Source of the DNA: Taenia hydatigena
Taxonomy: Eukaryota; Platyhelminthes; Cestoda; Cyclophyllidea; Taeniidae
Assembly: GCA_036345935.2 (NCBI GenBank)
Contig: JADWOT020000009.1
Coordinates: 8,327,381 to 8,391,380 of the forward strand
Length of the DNA: 64,000 bases
Direction: 5' to 3'
Shown: positions 52,701-63,322 of the stretch, piece after piece
Position numbering within the stretch: position 1 is the first letter of the stretch
How the letters are laid out: each line of letters starts with the position of its first letter
Translations under genes and position numbers: made by a program
Notes under the pieces: generated by a model
The model's input: the letters and a program-made list of their open reading frames with translations, nothing else
What the model was told of the DNA's origin: nothing
Databases searched by the model: none

Positions 52701-53055
52701 GCATCCGGGCCTCCACAAGACCTACCGTCTGCGTCCTATCGCCCGACGCAGTGATCCTGCGGCGGAGGTTGCCGCTGGCGGGGCTGATGACAATCCCCTC
52801 ACTCCTACGCCGCAGCGACGTGATTCCCGGCTCCTCTTCTTCACTTTGTCACGTAAAAATTCCGCTGCTACCGCCGCCACTACTCCCACGCACACTCCAC
52901 CCCCGTCCGCCTCGTTGCGGGGCCGCGGCGCCTCTGCTCCCATATTGGCTGCTGCCGCCTCGCAAGCCACAACCGACCTCTCGATGCGGCCGACGCCCAC
53001 CGTGGAAGATTGGCTTCATGCTCTCCAGGCCACACTCGATCACCTCCAATCGTGA
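37768..53055 (+). CDS. RALGPS: RALGPS-type Ral GEF (RasGEF domain + C-terminal PH), extreme N-terminus unresolved
   Basis: RALGPS proteins load GTP on Ral GTPases at membranes through a RasGEF domain and are held there by a C-terminal PH domain. Exons: 37768-37795, 37856-37887, 37926-38150, 38503-38719, 45011-45142, 47199-47803, 49100-49326, 51027-51247, 51923-52329 and 52567-53055 (TGA). All junctions are GT/AG and all phases match, giving 860 aa. RasGEF landmarks in order: KVSVDDFVKQITLIDM, WFNQLNFWVQKEIL, LYSAMSIVSALQ, GIPYLGLYLSDLIY and YIEELQKFLEDANFKMSL, close to vertebrate RALGPS. The PH domain starts CEGPVNRKTV, then KPFWTALVVMEGW, and ends TVEDWLHALQATLDHL. Between PH strands 1 and 2 lies an insert of about 55 residues with a PPLPPPTAQP run (possible SH3 ligand). 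The linker exons are Ser/Ala-rich and poorly conserved. The 60-nt segment 37796-37855 is in frame, but removing it restores the family alignment, so I treat it as an intron. The initiator exon was not identified. Confidence 0.9.
38720..45010 (+). other. RALGPS intron of 6.3 kb
   Basis: It interrupts the RasGEF domain between PYLG and LYLSDL. It contains a short (GT)n run at about 40010-40028 and a T-run near 40881-40894. Many open stretches occur on both strands, but none has paired splice sites and a family motif. Confidence 0.6.
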
Positions 53056-53591
53056 TTTGACGCTCATCCTACTCATCTCCTTTTTATCCCTGCAATATAC
53101 TGATGTGCTCATGATCGTTGTCGTGTGTACGTATGCACTGTGTGTAGGCGTGGAACTATCACGCACATTCGCACCCACTTTGATCTCTTCTGTGTGCACT
53201 CCTTTAAATCCTCTTGCGCTCTCCGTGCCCCCGCATTCGTCATCCCTTGCCCCTTCCACCCTCCACCCTGTGCTTGTGATTCTCATTTTAACTCGCTAAA
53301 CTCATCAGCTTCTGCGACCACCTTTTAAATGAAATTAAGGAAAATGTATTTATGTGTGATCACCGGTATCTTCAATTTGATTGGGGACAGGACGGGCGGA
53401 CACGCGTAATTATTTGTAAGTTACTATTTTTTAAAATAAGAGAATGTGGGTCACTGCGCGTACTTTCAGCCCTTCGGGGTCTCCGAAACCTGGCTGGGCG
53501 ACATGTCAACTGACCTTTACCATAAACAGTAATACCAGGGAAGGGCTGGTGTTTGATCAGAGGCAAAACTGTTTTTACTTGAAGTTGGCAC

Positions 53592-53597
53592 AATAAA
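53592..53597 (+). promoter_or_regulatory. Candidate polyadenylation signal for RALGPS
   Basis: A canonical AATAAA stands 537 bases after the RALGPS stop codon, on the coding strand and before the convergent SURF1 gene. No nearer canonical signal was noticed. Confidence 0.4.
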
Positions 53598-54401
53598 GTC
53601 ACATTTACGTTGGGCTCTGTTCGTCCATATTTGTGTCATTCTAACATGTTGAAAGCTTCGCTACCACCCAAGTATAGGCTGTTGGAGTTTAAAATGAGTG
53701 TAATTTAGCAACAAAAGGGCTGCATTACGGGATCTGCTTGAGCCGACACTCAACCTGGATGCACATAAAACAATTCCCCGATTCGAGCCAAAAGCTCCTA
53801 ATTTTGTCTAACTGATCCACCTATTTCGCAACGACATTGAATAAGAGGTATGCGATGAATGGATCTTTTGTGCAAGTACTTTTGATGTTCACAAGAGGCT
53901 AGTCATTTCTAGAACCAGTATGCGTATCCACCCACAAAATAAGGCATGCCCCTTAAAGACATGCTGAGAACGGAGAGAACCTAAAACTGTAGCCAGAATT
54001 CGTTAGTTTTCCTAGCAATAGAAATTCAGCTGGAGGATCTGGAAATTGAATGCTATGATATCCGACCTGAAAGTTCGCACGACTTGACAAGCACCTGATT
54101 GTGGACATGGGTTGCGAGGTCAACCGTGGAAAAACGTAAACAACCGGTGTCACAGTTAATGGACCGAATTCAACACCTTGACCACCGGAGGTGACAGTGA
54201 TATAATGAATAAAACCAGTTTCCATTGCTCTCGCTGAATAATATTCACTAGCATACTCATAAAAAAAAGTATAATCATTGGCATACATAAAGACTCATTG
54301 CGTTAATTAGGTGGAAAGAACCGATACTTTGTAATTCATCATGCGTATACAGCCCAACTGCTTGTTTCCATATAAATAAATCTCAATAAAGGTTCACGAT
54401 A
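53598..54401. other. Convergent intergenic region between RALGPS and SURF1
   Basis: About 0.8 kb of AT-rich sequence separates the two 3' ends. Nothing further was recognised. Confidence 0.5.
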
Positions 54402-55608
54402 TCAGAAGAAAAGCCAGTACATCCACATTCCCAGCGAGATAGCGCCCAAGGAAAACCTTAATGAGGAGAGTAGAAAAGTCATGGCAACGGAAAGGATGAT
54501 TTGAGCGACATTTGGTTATTACGCGGACTCACCAAGTGATGATATACTCCGTGTGATTATTTCGCAGTAGCACTTTCGTCTGGCCTCCTATTGGCCCACC
54601 TCTGACACTTGACCCTGAAGTGATGACAGATGAGACAATACAGGATTGTCTACTCAAATCATTAATAAGTAGAGAGGGACTCACCATAATTAGCATCGAT
54701 GAAAATGGGCAACGTGTTAAGCGCTTTAGATATTCGGATAACCTCTCGAGAGAAATACTGTCGATGGGGCTCCTGATCCTCTCCTGCGTTGCTCATTGTC
54801 TTCGGATCAGGGGTGAATGGGGGAGGCTAAACCAATGAAATCATTCGCAGTGCGGTAAACCTTTTCGTTGTAGCGAATAAAACCGGTAATTTTTACGATT
54901 CCTTGAATTTGACCATCAGGACGAGTGACAGGGTCTCTAAGAGCCGTAGGCACCCATCCTCGATTAACTAAAATGAACACACTTAATAATAAACCAGAGT
55001 CGACCGAGGTTGACAGCATCACTCACCCTGGCCGATCCTTAAGTTCAAACGGAGTCACAATGCAGTAACCGTTTGGTGCAGGCGCCCCAAAATCACTGAG
55101 ATTCGATTCTTTCGTATGATGTTCAGCAGAAGGGCTCGAGCCCCAAGCGCTACCATAAGCCCTGGCGGGAATGTCGTCTGTGATGATGGCGCGAGGACCG
55201 ACAATCACTTCCCGTGAGTGATCAAATCTACCCTCCACTGTGATGGGCTGGAATTCAGGTAGATCGGTACTTGCTTTTACACTATATAAGACGGTTTAAT
55301 GCATCGCAAATTTTACTCTTCTGCAAGGGGAATCGGCGAAGAAGGCAGAATCTTCTCCATTCTCTCCAAAAGATCAAGTTTCCACCTTCGTCTTTGAATT
55401 TGCCAGTAACCGAGACTAAAAGCTGTGATTGGACATAACTAAGCAAATTGATGCATTGCTAAGGCGAAGAGCTTACCAAAAGGAGGAAGTGACGAGGGTT
55501 CAATTTTTTCTCCGGTTCTTCAATTGTTGTGCCAACATATCTAGCAGGACGGTACAACTTTTGGAAGCGTGGAAGACGGCGAATCAAAATGCTTGACAGG
55601 CTATTCAT
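54402..55608 (-). CDS. SURF1: SURF1, cytochrome c oxidase assembly factor, complete (298 aa)
   Basis: SURF1 is an inner mitochondrial membrane protein needed for early assembly of cytochrome c oxidase (complex IV). Seven exons (minus): 55608-55477, 55438-55317, 55269-55027, 54981-54861, 54826-54685, 54614-54533 and 54456-54402. All phases match (0, 2, 2, 0, 1, 2). Introns are 38, 47, 45, 34, 70 and 76 nt. The start ATG gives an Arg-rich, acid-poor presequence ([17 protein letters not shown]). Transmembrane helix 1 is at residues about 41-57 ([20 protein letters not shown]) and helix 2 is at the C-terminus ([17 protein letters not shown]). Family landmarks between them: [43 protein letters not shown] and [10 protein letters not shown]. 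The length is almost the same as human SURF1 (300 aa). No defect was seen. Confidence 0.96.
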
Positions 55609-56822
55609 AGCTAAAGCACGAACGAGCCATAATGATCAATCTAATTGCTAAAACGTGCGCTGGCAAGCCAGTCCTACCCAATAACAATGTTGTGGAGCAG
55701 AAGACACATATCGAGTACGTTCATGAGATAGAATAAAAAAACTGCCAGAGTTTCGAAGGTAAAGAACGTTTTAACAGGGCTTATCGACTACAAAATGCGT
55801 TCTATAACTCGTACAAGGACTAAACGAAAAGGAAAAACAATTTGATACTGATAGAATACATTTCCCATAAAAAAACAAGCCAGCTCAAACTCGACTTACA
55901 TCCAGTGCGACCCTCAGTAATCTGTATTAGTTTGAATAGCTTAAACGTTGGTGATGGTCCAATGAAACTCTAGATGTAGTAAATCAAGCCTAACAACGAG
56001 GTCAAGGGTTACAGCCTCATACAACTTATCACACACCATTCGCACTGCCCGAAACTAGCCATAAGAAATGGCGTTGTATTTGCAATTATTTAACGTACCT
56101 AAACCACAGCAATTGAGGTAACAACCGAAAAAGCCATCAAACTGTGCGTATGGGTCAATAGACTTGAATGGGCTAAATTGCCCCATTAATTACTGCTTCC
56201 AAAGTAGGTTCAATCTCAAATTTTTCTACCGCTTCATGACGTGAGGTGATTAAGGAGAAAGATTCCATTGTATGAGTTGGTTCCGCTTACGTCTTCAACG
56301 GTTGATACAGATAACATCCTCTGTGATGAATGATTTTGTTCCTCATCACCTCATCGGAAGATTGGTGGCTTTGATACGTGAATAACTTAAGCAATGAATC
56401 CATGCTATCTGCTTCTCATGATCCACTCGTGTCGACGTTGTTTTACAGACCTGGTGTTACCTAACTCATTAATACCCCCACAAGGTCATCGGTCACGGTC
56501 CGCCAGTCCAGATTCTACCCAGGCGGCTCGACTTCGAAACGACCACAAGCAGCATCAAATAGGAGGTCGCAACTGCTCCCACATCGCACACCCCCCCGCG
56601 AATGGCACACTGCTGCATTGGCGGTACCGAAGGGCGGGCACGTGCAGACAGCAGGCACCCGGCTCCCCAGGTTTGCGACACTACACAACAGGCGCTCAAA
56701 CAGGGCTGCCAACATCCCCTCATACATAATTAGCCTCTTAGGTACTGTACAGGTTCTTTTCCGCAGCTCAGGGCAAAACAAAAACAAAAGTGTTTTGGAT
56801 AATATGCACAACTATACACGAT
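55609..56822. other. Intergenic region between PRPF38A and SURF1
   Basis: 1.2 kb between the PRPF38A stop and the SURF1 start, both genes on the minus strand. It should hold the SURF1 promoter and the PRPF38A 3' UTR. No coding signal or canonical element was recognised. Confidence 0.5.
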
Positions 56823-58216
56823 TCAGTGACGGTGAGCCCGATCACGATCCTTGCCAATACGCTTGCGATCTAAAAGTAAACGCTCAATGATCAAATAACC
56901 CAAATGTATAAAGCGTGGAATCCAGCACCAACCTGAAGAATCCTCTCGATCCCCACGTCGACGATCCCGTGAACGACTGCGACTTCGCCTAAAAAAAGGT
57001 AAAATACGAACTCAGACAGAGCCAAGTCCGGCTGATTCAAAGATTACGTCAGGTACTGCAACTAATAGACATAATTTCAAGCAAACGAATCTTTTATTTA
57101 CATTAATTGCATCTGACAATAGTGAAAACCATTTCAGACAAATATGAAGGCCGGGTGGAGATATAAACTTTCCAAAGATTAATAGAAACTATAGGATGTC
57201 GCTAAAGTGGAAAAAGGCAATACTGAACATCCAACGAAGCAAAGTGAGTAAACAGTGATAAATGACTAAAGCACGAGGAATCTCATAAAAAATGAGGCAT
57301 GGGTAGCACTTTACCGTCGCCTATCCCGTTTGTCTCTCTCGTCTCGCTCACGTCGTCTATCGTAGTCATGATCGCGATCATGATTGCGATAGGCTAACTC
57401 CTCACGATGACGGTGTTTTCGGTGCCGTCTGCCATCCTCCTCATCTTCCTGATCGCGATGTTTTTCGCGTTTCTGATCCCTGCGCTCCTTTTCTTCATGC
57501 TGATCAATCTCCTGTGAGGCCTCAAGCTCCTCGTTAATATTGATGTCCTCCAAATCCTCATCAAGAATCGATTGGCGTGGCTCAAGGGCATTATTATCCT
57601 CGAGAACGGAGCGCTTCTGAAGCCGCGGCAAGATGACATCGCAAACCCGTTCCTCGTTAAGCAGTTGGTCGATGAATTCGTCCATACGTACTATAGAAAA
57701 CTCTATAATAGAACTTTATCAATGCTTGGTTCGACAAACATACTGCCCGTGGTGTCTTGCTGTTTCAATTTGCGGAAGTCATTGTAAAGGGCTTCCAAAT
57801 ACTTATATATTTCCACTGATTCCCCTACCAGGCGCAAGTAAAATGCACCAAGTGCCCTCGCATATCTAGAAAATCTCTCCCATATTAAGTCAGTACTTGT
57901 AATCTTCCTGCTTAATAAATTCGATGACAATATCTTTGTCGGGTTGGATTTGGAGCATTTTCAAAACAAGACAGATAAAAGGGGTCGGTTTGGTCAAGCC
58001 GCCATATGTGCCACCAATATACTTCAACTCAACAGCCTTATCAACAAGGAGTTCAGCTGAAAGTGAAACTAATAAAGCAGCCTTACAAGTTAGGGCGAAA
58101 CAGTGCTCCTTCCAGAATTGGCATTCATAAATCCGACTCCTTATGATCTTTTCTATCAAATATTGTGGATTAGTACCATGAAGAGTATGTGCATCTTTGA
58201 CAGTTCGATTAGCCAT
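56823..58216 (-). CDS. PRPF38A: PRPF38A, spliceosomal B-complex factor, complete (296 aa)
   Basis: PRPF38A is a subunit of the spliceosomal B complex, needed for activation before catalysis. Six exons (minus): 58216-58087, 58056-57897, 57865-57744, 57690-57315, 56988-56933 and 56869-56823. All phases match (1, 2, 1, 2, 1). Introns are 30, 31, 53, 326 and 63 nt. Landmarks: MANRTVKDAHTLHGTNPQYL at the start, KIIRSRIYECQFWKEHC, GGLTKPTPF, KMLQIQPDKDIVIEFI, ARALGAFYLRL, YKYLEALYNDFRKLK, MDEFIDQLLNEERVCDVILP and LPRLQKR. The C-terminal tail is Arg/Asp/Glu-rich with alternating R-D/R-E, then RSRSRSRD, like the RS tail of the family but shorter. The 30-nt first intron is divisible by three and carries no stop, so a retained form would stay in frame with ten extra residues. 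Confidence 0.96.
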
Positions 58217-61200
58217 CTTGGCACACCGAGGCTCAACTTTAAAACACCGACGCACCAACACCCAATCAAATTAAGGGACGATTCGAGGTCATACAAACAT
58301 GTGGATAAATCAAATGCCCTCAAGAGGAAGAAATGCTTTAAAATCAAGTGATTACATTGTCATTCTCGCATAAATGTTGTTTTAATTGTAATAAATAACA
58401 AAATTTGTATAAAGCATGCTGCAAAATGGTTTTGCAACAAGTTGCTAGTTCAGGGTTTTGCTAAGATTTCCACGTCAAAGAAGATACAATTCCTAAAAAT
58501 GCATTGTGTGAATTAATAATGTGTTTTTTTACTTGAAAATGGGTTGCGAAAGGCGTTTAAACACAAACAAAGATTGAAGCATAGTTATTCTTTCTTTGAA
58601 GACGAAAGAAGACATAATTATAACTCCTCAAAACTTCCCCAAAGACAAACAAAGACGTACCAAGAAAAATAACATGTATTTTGGCGTAGAAAATTGATTA
58701 GGGCAATTAGCATGACCCGAAATCCAGCCCACAATACCTGAGAATCGAGGAGGATATGAAAAGTTGTTCAGCCTGTGACTTCATTCATGGCAGAATAACC
58801 AAACGCAAGTAAGAAGTGCTTTTAATGGGAGAGCAGCCTAATTTTTCTAATCTTATATCCAAGAATTAACTGCAATAATGCCTGAACGATCAACCACCCT
58901 TCGTTTTATGCCCATCAAAATAAGCTTGTTACGTATTTATTACAAAATTTCAATAAAGATGAGAGTTGAGCAACTTTCCAATTGCTTTGACTCTACATGC
59001 TTCTAGGATGCATGATTAGAACACCCCTGCGCATGGATGCAGCGCATCGGGTCTTTGCCAAAGTTGTAATGGATCAGAGGATTGGATTCGCAAATAACAA
59101 ATTCCGCTTCAATTAATCTACTTCTAGTGTTTATACAACCCGAATTTCTAGCATTTTCGCCATTCTAACCATCATCAACTACTATGTAAATATGTGGTGA
59201 ATTTGAGCACCTGGAGCGATGGTCGAAACCTCTACTTTTGTCCAAGTCTTGAAACGACTTGTCGCATGCATGATAAAATATGCAAGGCAAATTTCGTGTA
59301 GCACTGATGCGTTGGTTAAAATATGGATATTTAGAGGATAAAAGAGCTTGGTTTTTGTTTGATGACTGTTATCAGATAATCTAAAATCACCCCATTTTGT
59401 GAAATGGGAGAGTGACTCAAACAGGCCATTATGGCGCGTATTCGGCGAGGAACAACGATACAATTTTTAGGTTGCAATGCACTCCAAAAACACTAATTGT
59501 GCCAACACATTTATAATCAAATTTGTCAAATCACTTTAGTACCAGAAAATTTATTATACAATGAATTGCATGCAGCATTAATTAAGTCCTTGGTGTCACT
59601 AAGGCCTGATCCGATAACCTCAGCAGGAATAATGGTGGATATTAAAGTAGTCGCAATACTTTAATTGTTGCTCAACTCTCGGTTTGGGTCGGAAAGTAAC
59701 TTGGGCCTCCGCCATTATTCGTTCGCTCAGCGGTCTGGACTTTGGATGATGCCAGTGGATCCCAAACCTTTCCCTGCGTCAATAATATGTATTCTGCTCG
59801 GGTATTATGTCACTTTCGTCTACAGCGATGTCTATGACGGCTACAGTAGCATGACAACTTCCTAATTCTAGGATGAAAAAATGGCTTAAGCCGCGTGGCT
59901 GCTCCTACAACTGCTTCAACTTTCAGTCTGGAGAGTGACTGTGTGTGTCATCGCAGAAATAAGTAGACGACCACCAAAAACACTGCTTGATTGCGTGATG
60001 TTCAGCGCTGCGATATTCCTTTACGACCCTGATACTAATGCTGCCCTTTGGCTAAGCTCATTTGAAACCATGACCAAGTCTACCTTTTTATTGTGGTCAT
60101 CAATCACACAGAAAGTGATTAGAAAGCATGCTATAAAGTGTACATTTCTTTTGAAGACTACTTTGGCCTCGTTCATACCTGCGAGATGGAGCAAGGTTGC
60201 AGTGAAAACCTTATGGGCGAAGGAAACCGGAGAATTATCAATGAGTCCAAATGCTTTTTCAAAAGTGGATTTAAGGAAACTTTAGAGAAGTCCAGCATTT
60301 AAGTGGAGTTTTTCTTGCATTAAACGTTGGTAAGAAATGATACGGTAGGAATACTATGTCTTTTTTTGAAATCGTCCCATTCACAGAACCATAAGCTAAG
60401 CAGAATTTGTCATAGCAGCAATACGGTATTTGTTGCATTCCTACAATGCCCAATCATTTGAAGACCAAATGGGGAGTGAATGTCAGTCGCAGCTGGAGAC
60501 CCATCCAATCCACGTGTCTGGTGGTGTCGTCCAAGCATGGGCGATGGGTCTGAAACACCCACCTTAGATGTAGCTTAATGAGTCCACCACAATCTCTCTC
60601 TCTAGCCTTAGGGTGACTTTTGAAAATGCAAAAAACTTAATTCCCTTTTGTAAAAATTTGTTATTTCATTTACCTCATTTCTATAGACGACTTCTTCAAG
60701 TTGATAGGTCTTGTTGCAAGCTCATGAACAGACTTAAATGCTTCGAGGTGAGAGGCTTTAGTGTCTCTCATCTTCTAAGTCGTATTTCCCATAAACCACA
60801 CCGTTAAAATATACAAGCGAAAAGAACAATGCTTTGTCGGACCAACGCTTTCACTTTTTGAGTGGAAGCATCATCGTCTCATTGTGCGAAGCAATCATAG
60901 GTCAATCCTTGTAAGTGGTGTTTGGTTGAGATCTTTCTGCTCGTGGTATCAAAATGGAGCCCTCAACGAAGGCTTCGCATTCACCCCAAGCTTAAGTGGA
61001 AATGAAGGTGCTGATGGCAGTGGCTATGGAAGAGAAAACTCGAATATGCCATTTAAGTAGTTTTGTAAACTTACGGACAGAAAAGTCATCTGGTTAGAAG
61101 ACAGAATGCTCATGACCAACGTACAGGAGGGATGGGGCAACTGGCATGACCTGCCCCGTCCATGTGCATTGGCAGAGACCCAAGTGATCCGCTACCAAAA

Positions 61201-61939
61201 AACCGGGAGTTGAGCAACCAGATGAAAGAGTACAACTCGTTTGCGCAGTGTGACCATGACAGTGACAATGGCAATGATGTGTGGCGAAAAGATCGCATGT
61301 ACTAGTACAGCCGAATGGGGCGTTAATGTCAGCCAGAGCCGGAGACCCGTCCAGGCCCGTGCGGTAGACCCCGCATGTGTGCGCGAGTGGAAACAATAAA
61401 TGTGGTGGTGTAATGAACTCTCCGAAATTCGGTTCTTCAGGTTTTATGGTAGCCTCAAATATGCAAAAAATGTCAGTTCCTCTTTAAGCAGATTCGTTTA
61501 TTATTTTCTGTAGAGTCCAGAGTGTCAAAAACACTGGATTTTAATCTTAAAACGGAGGAGAATACTCTTTTTTCTAAATCTAATTTATTTACAAAATCGC
61601 TGCTAGTCAAGTAAGGGTAGTCAAGAGAATATGCAATTCAATTTTAGAAGATTGATGCTCTGGGATGGTCCTACCTCGCCCCAATGACCTCGTACGTATC
61701 AAAGGAACTTACCAGCCATGAATTGAATTTCTCGGTGGTAAAGTTCATTCCTTGTATTGTCCGCTTATTAAATAAAATCCAATCAATTGCCTCTGGAATC
61801 TACATCCTCGGTTATTTCTTAAGGTATAACAAAAAGGAACATAATCAGCACAAGGCTGAGTGGTCGGCTGTTGGGTTGCCTCGTTCAATGTTTGTCAAAG
61901 CCGAAGGAAAAATGAAACCAGCGATGACTTAATTTAAAA
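58217..61939. other. Intergenic spacer upstream of PRPF38A
   Basis: 3.7 kb of AT-rich sequence. Short open stretches (for example 59665-59865 and 59935-60285, plus) carry no family motif or splice support. The only structure seen is the duplicated segment listed separately. Confidence 0.4.
60450..61490 (+). repeat. Diverged direct duplication of an approximately 200-bp segment
   Basis: Positions about 60465-60660 and 61310-61490 share several blocks in the same order: ATGGGG…AATGTCAG, GGAGACCC…TCCA, a TAATGA stretch, and ATGCAAAAAA followed by TTCC. The copies are about 845 bases apart. They look like two copies of an old dispersed repeat rather than coding sequence. Confidence 0.55.
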
Positions 61940-62125
61940 ATGAAATTAAACACGCACACACTTAAGGTGCATTTTTCCCCAATCCTGCTTGCAGCTCTCG
62001 CCTTCTTTGTGGCGCAGTTTGTTGCGCATTCGGAAGGACGACAACGGACAGTCTCCATCTCAGCAAGGGGATTAGCTATGCAAATAAGTCAGAATTGCGT
62101 TCAGCCGCCAGAAGTTGGAGTGTAG
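61940..62125 (+). CDS. Possible small secreted protein, 61 aa
   Basis: The ORF starts ATGAAATTAAACACG in an A-rich context (TTTAAAAATG). It encodes a typical signal peptide: a Lys/His-containing start, the hydrophobic core SPILLAALAFFVAQFVAHS, then a basic mature start GRQRTV. The mature part has one cysteine and ends PPEVGV. No family is recognised and no splice sites are needed. A chance ORF remains quite possible. Confidence 0.25.
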   Translation: MKLNTHTLKVHFSPILLAALAFFVAQFVAHSEGRQRTVSISARGLAMQISQNCVQPPEVGV

Positions 62126-62191
62126 CGAAATCTCTTTTCCCCTTTTACTGCAACTTGAAGGCTAAAAATTTTGAGCCGCCATGATACGCCA

Positions 62192-62317
62192 CTAAGATAG
62201 ACGTGGAAAGTCCTCGTCGTCGCTGTCGTCGTCATCGTCTTCACTCACAATCGGTACATATTTAGCGTTGAGTCGAAAGTTGTGCCAAAGCCAGAAAAAT
62301 AAACTAGCCTTGGATCT
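62192..62317 (-). CDS. 3'-terminal coding exon of an unidentified protein with acidic tail
   Basis: The minus-strand exon opens after a strong acceptor (TTGTACTTTTAG) in phase 0. It encodes RSKASLFFWLWHNFRLN, then KYVPIVSE, a run of Asp (EDDDDDSDDED) and FPRLS, then TAG; 41 codons. The aromatic hydrophobic patch followed by a short acidic tail looks like a cytosolic C-terminus of a membrane protein. I could not find the preceding exon between 62318 and 63300 with confidence. The family is not recognised. Confidence 0.5.
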   Translation of the reverse strand, partial: RSKASLFFWLWHNFRLNAKYVPIVSEDDDDDSDDEDFPRLS

Positions 62318-63322
62318 CTAAAAGTACAAGGAATAAAAAGTGGTACACTTAAAGTGATTGCTTGGAGGTGGCAAAAAATATTGCCGTGTTTTGCTTCAGA
62401 TGAGTTGTAAATTCAACGCCCACGCCGTCGACGAGTGGAAATACTTGCCACCTCTTCATCATCAAAGCTTGCTGTAAAACGCTACAAAATGCTGTTTTAT
62501 TGCACCAAGTGTGACAAATGCGAGAGATGAAATGCCAGCTCGCAAGCATGATCGTGGTGAAATTTTATCCATGCGTAGATTTAATTCTCCAGTTTGTATC
62601 AAAGCTGCTGAGACTCCTCTGATACGAAAGGGAATCCAGTGGCGCCTGAGATTCAAAGCTACCACAAATTACACACCAGAAGCCGTGGTAGAAGAGTTAC
62701 AGCGGACCGATTCTCCGAGCAGGTTGATGAATTGCAATAATTCCCTTAATAAACGCCACTTCATTCCTGAACCACTGACGTGTTAAATGCTCTGTTACCG
62801 TCCAAAAAATGCCGACTCTAGGTCATTTCAAAATTCAGCCGCTACTAATCAGGAGCTTACAAACTCACAGAGACTAACATTCCGACACGTTTTCCTTGCC
62901 CTTAAGTTTATCAGTCCCTTTGATTTTAGAGTCAGGCGTTAAGTTTTTAATAAAAAGCCACGCTTGGTATTATTAGAGGAAATATAGTCCCTGCTACTGC
63001 AAACCTAGTGACTAATTACATTTTCTACGTGACTCCTCACTAGATGACTCCGATCAATGGCAACTCACAGCCTCCGATCTTCACGTTTAGCACATCCATA
63101 GAAGGCAGGAGCAGAAGTAACAGCAAACACATCTTTTCTTAACCGGAAAAGTCAAAAGTAGACTCTTATTTAGTCAATCCAAGGTGATAATCTAAGGGGT
63201 ACATAAGGCGATACCTGATGTCAAGTGGTCACCATTCTCCGCATTTGCATGCACATAAATTTGCGTAAGGAGGATGAGTGAGTAGTTTTTAACTCTCCAG
63301 CTTGGGGACAGAGGGGAGACCT
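62318..63322. other. Region of uncertain content
   Basis: It may contain earlier exons of the acidic-tailed protein (minus) and the 3' UTR of the next gene. A plus-strand open stretch at 62511-62786 was considered, but no motif or splice support was found. Confidence 0.3.
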
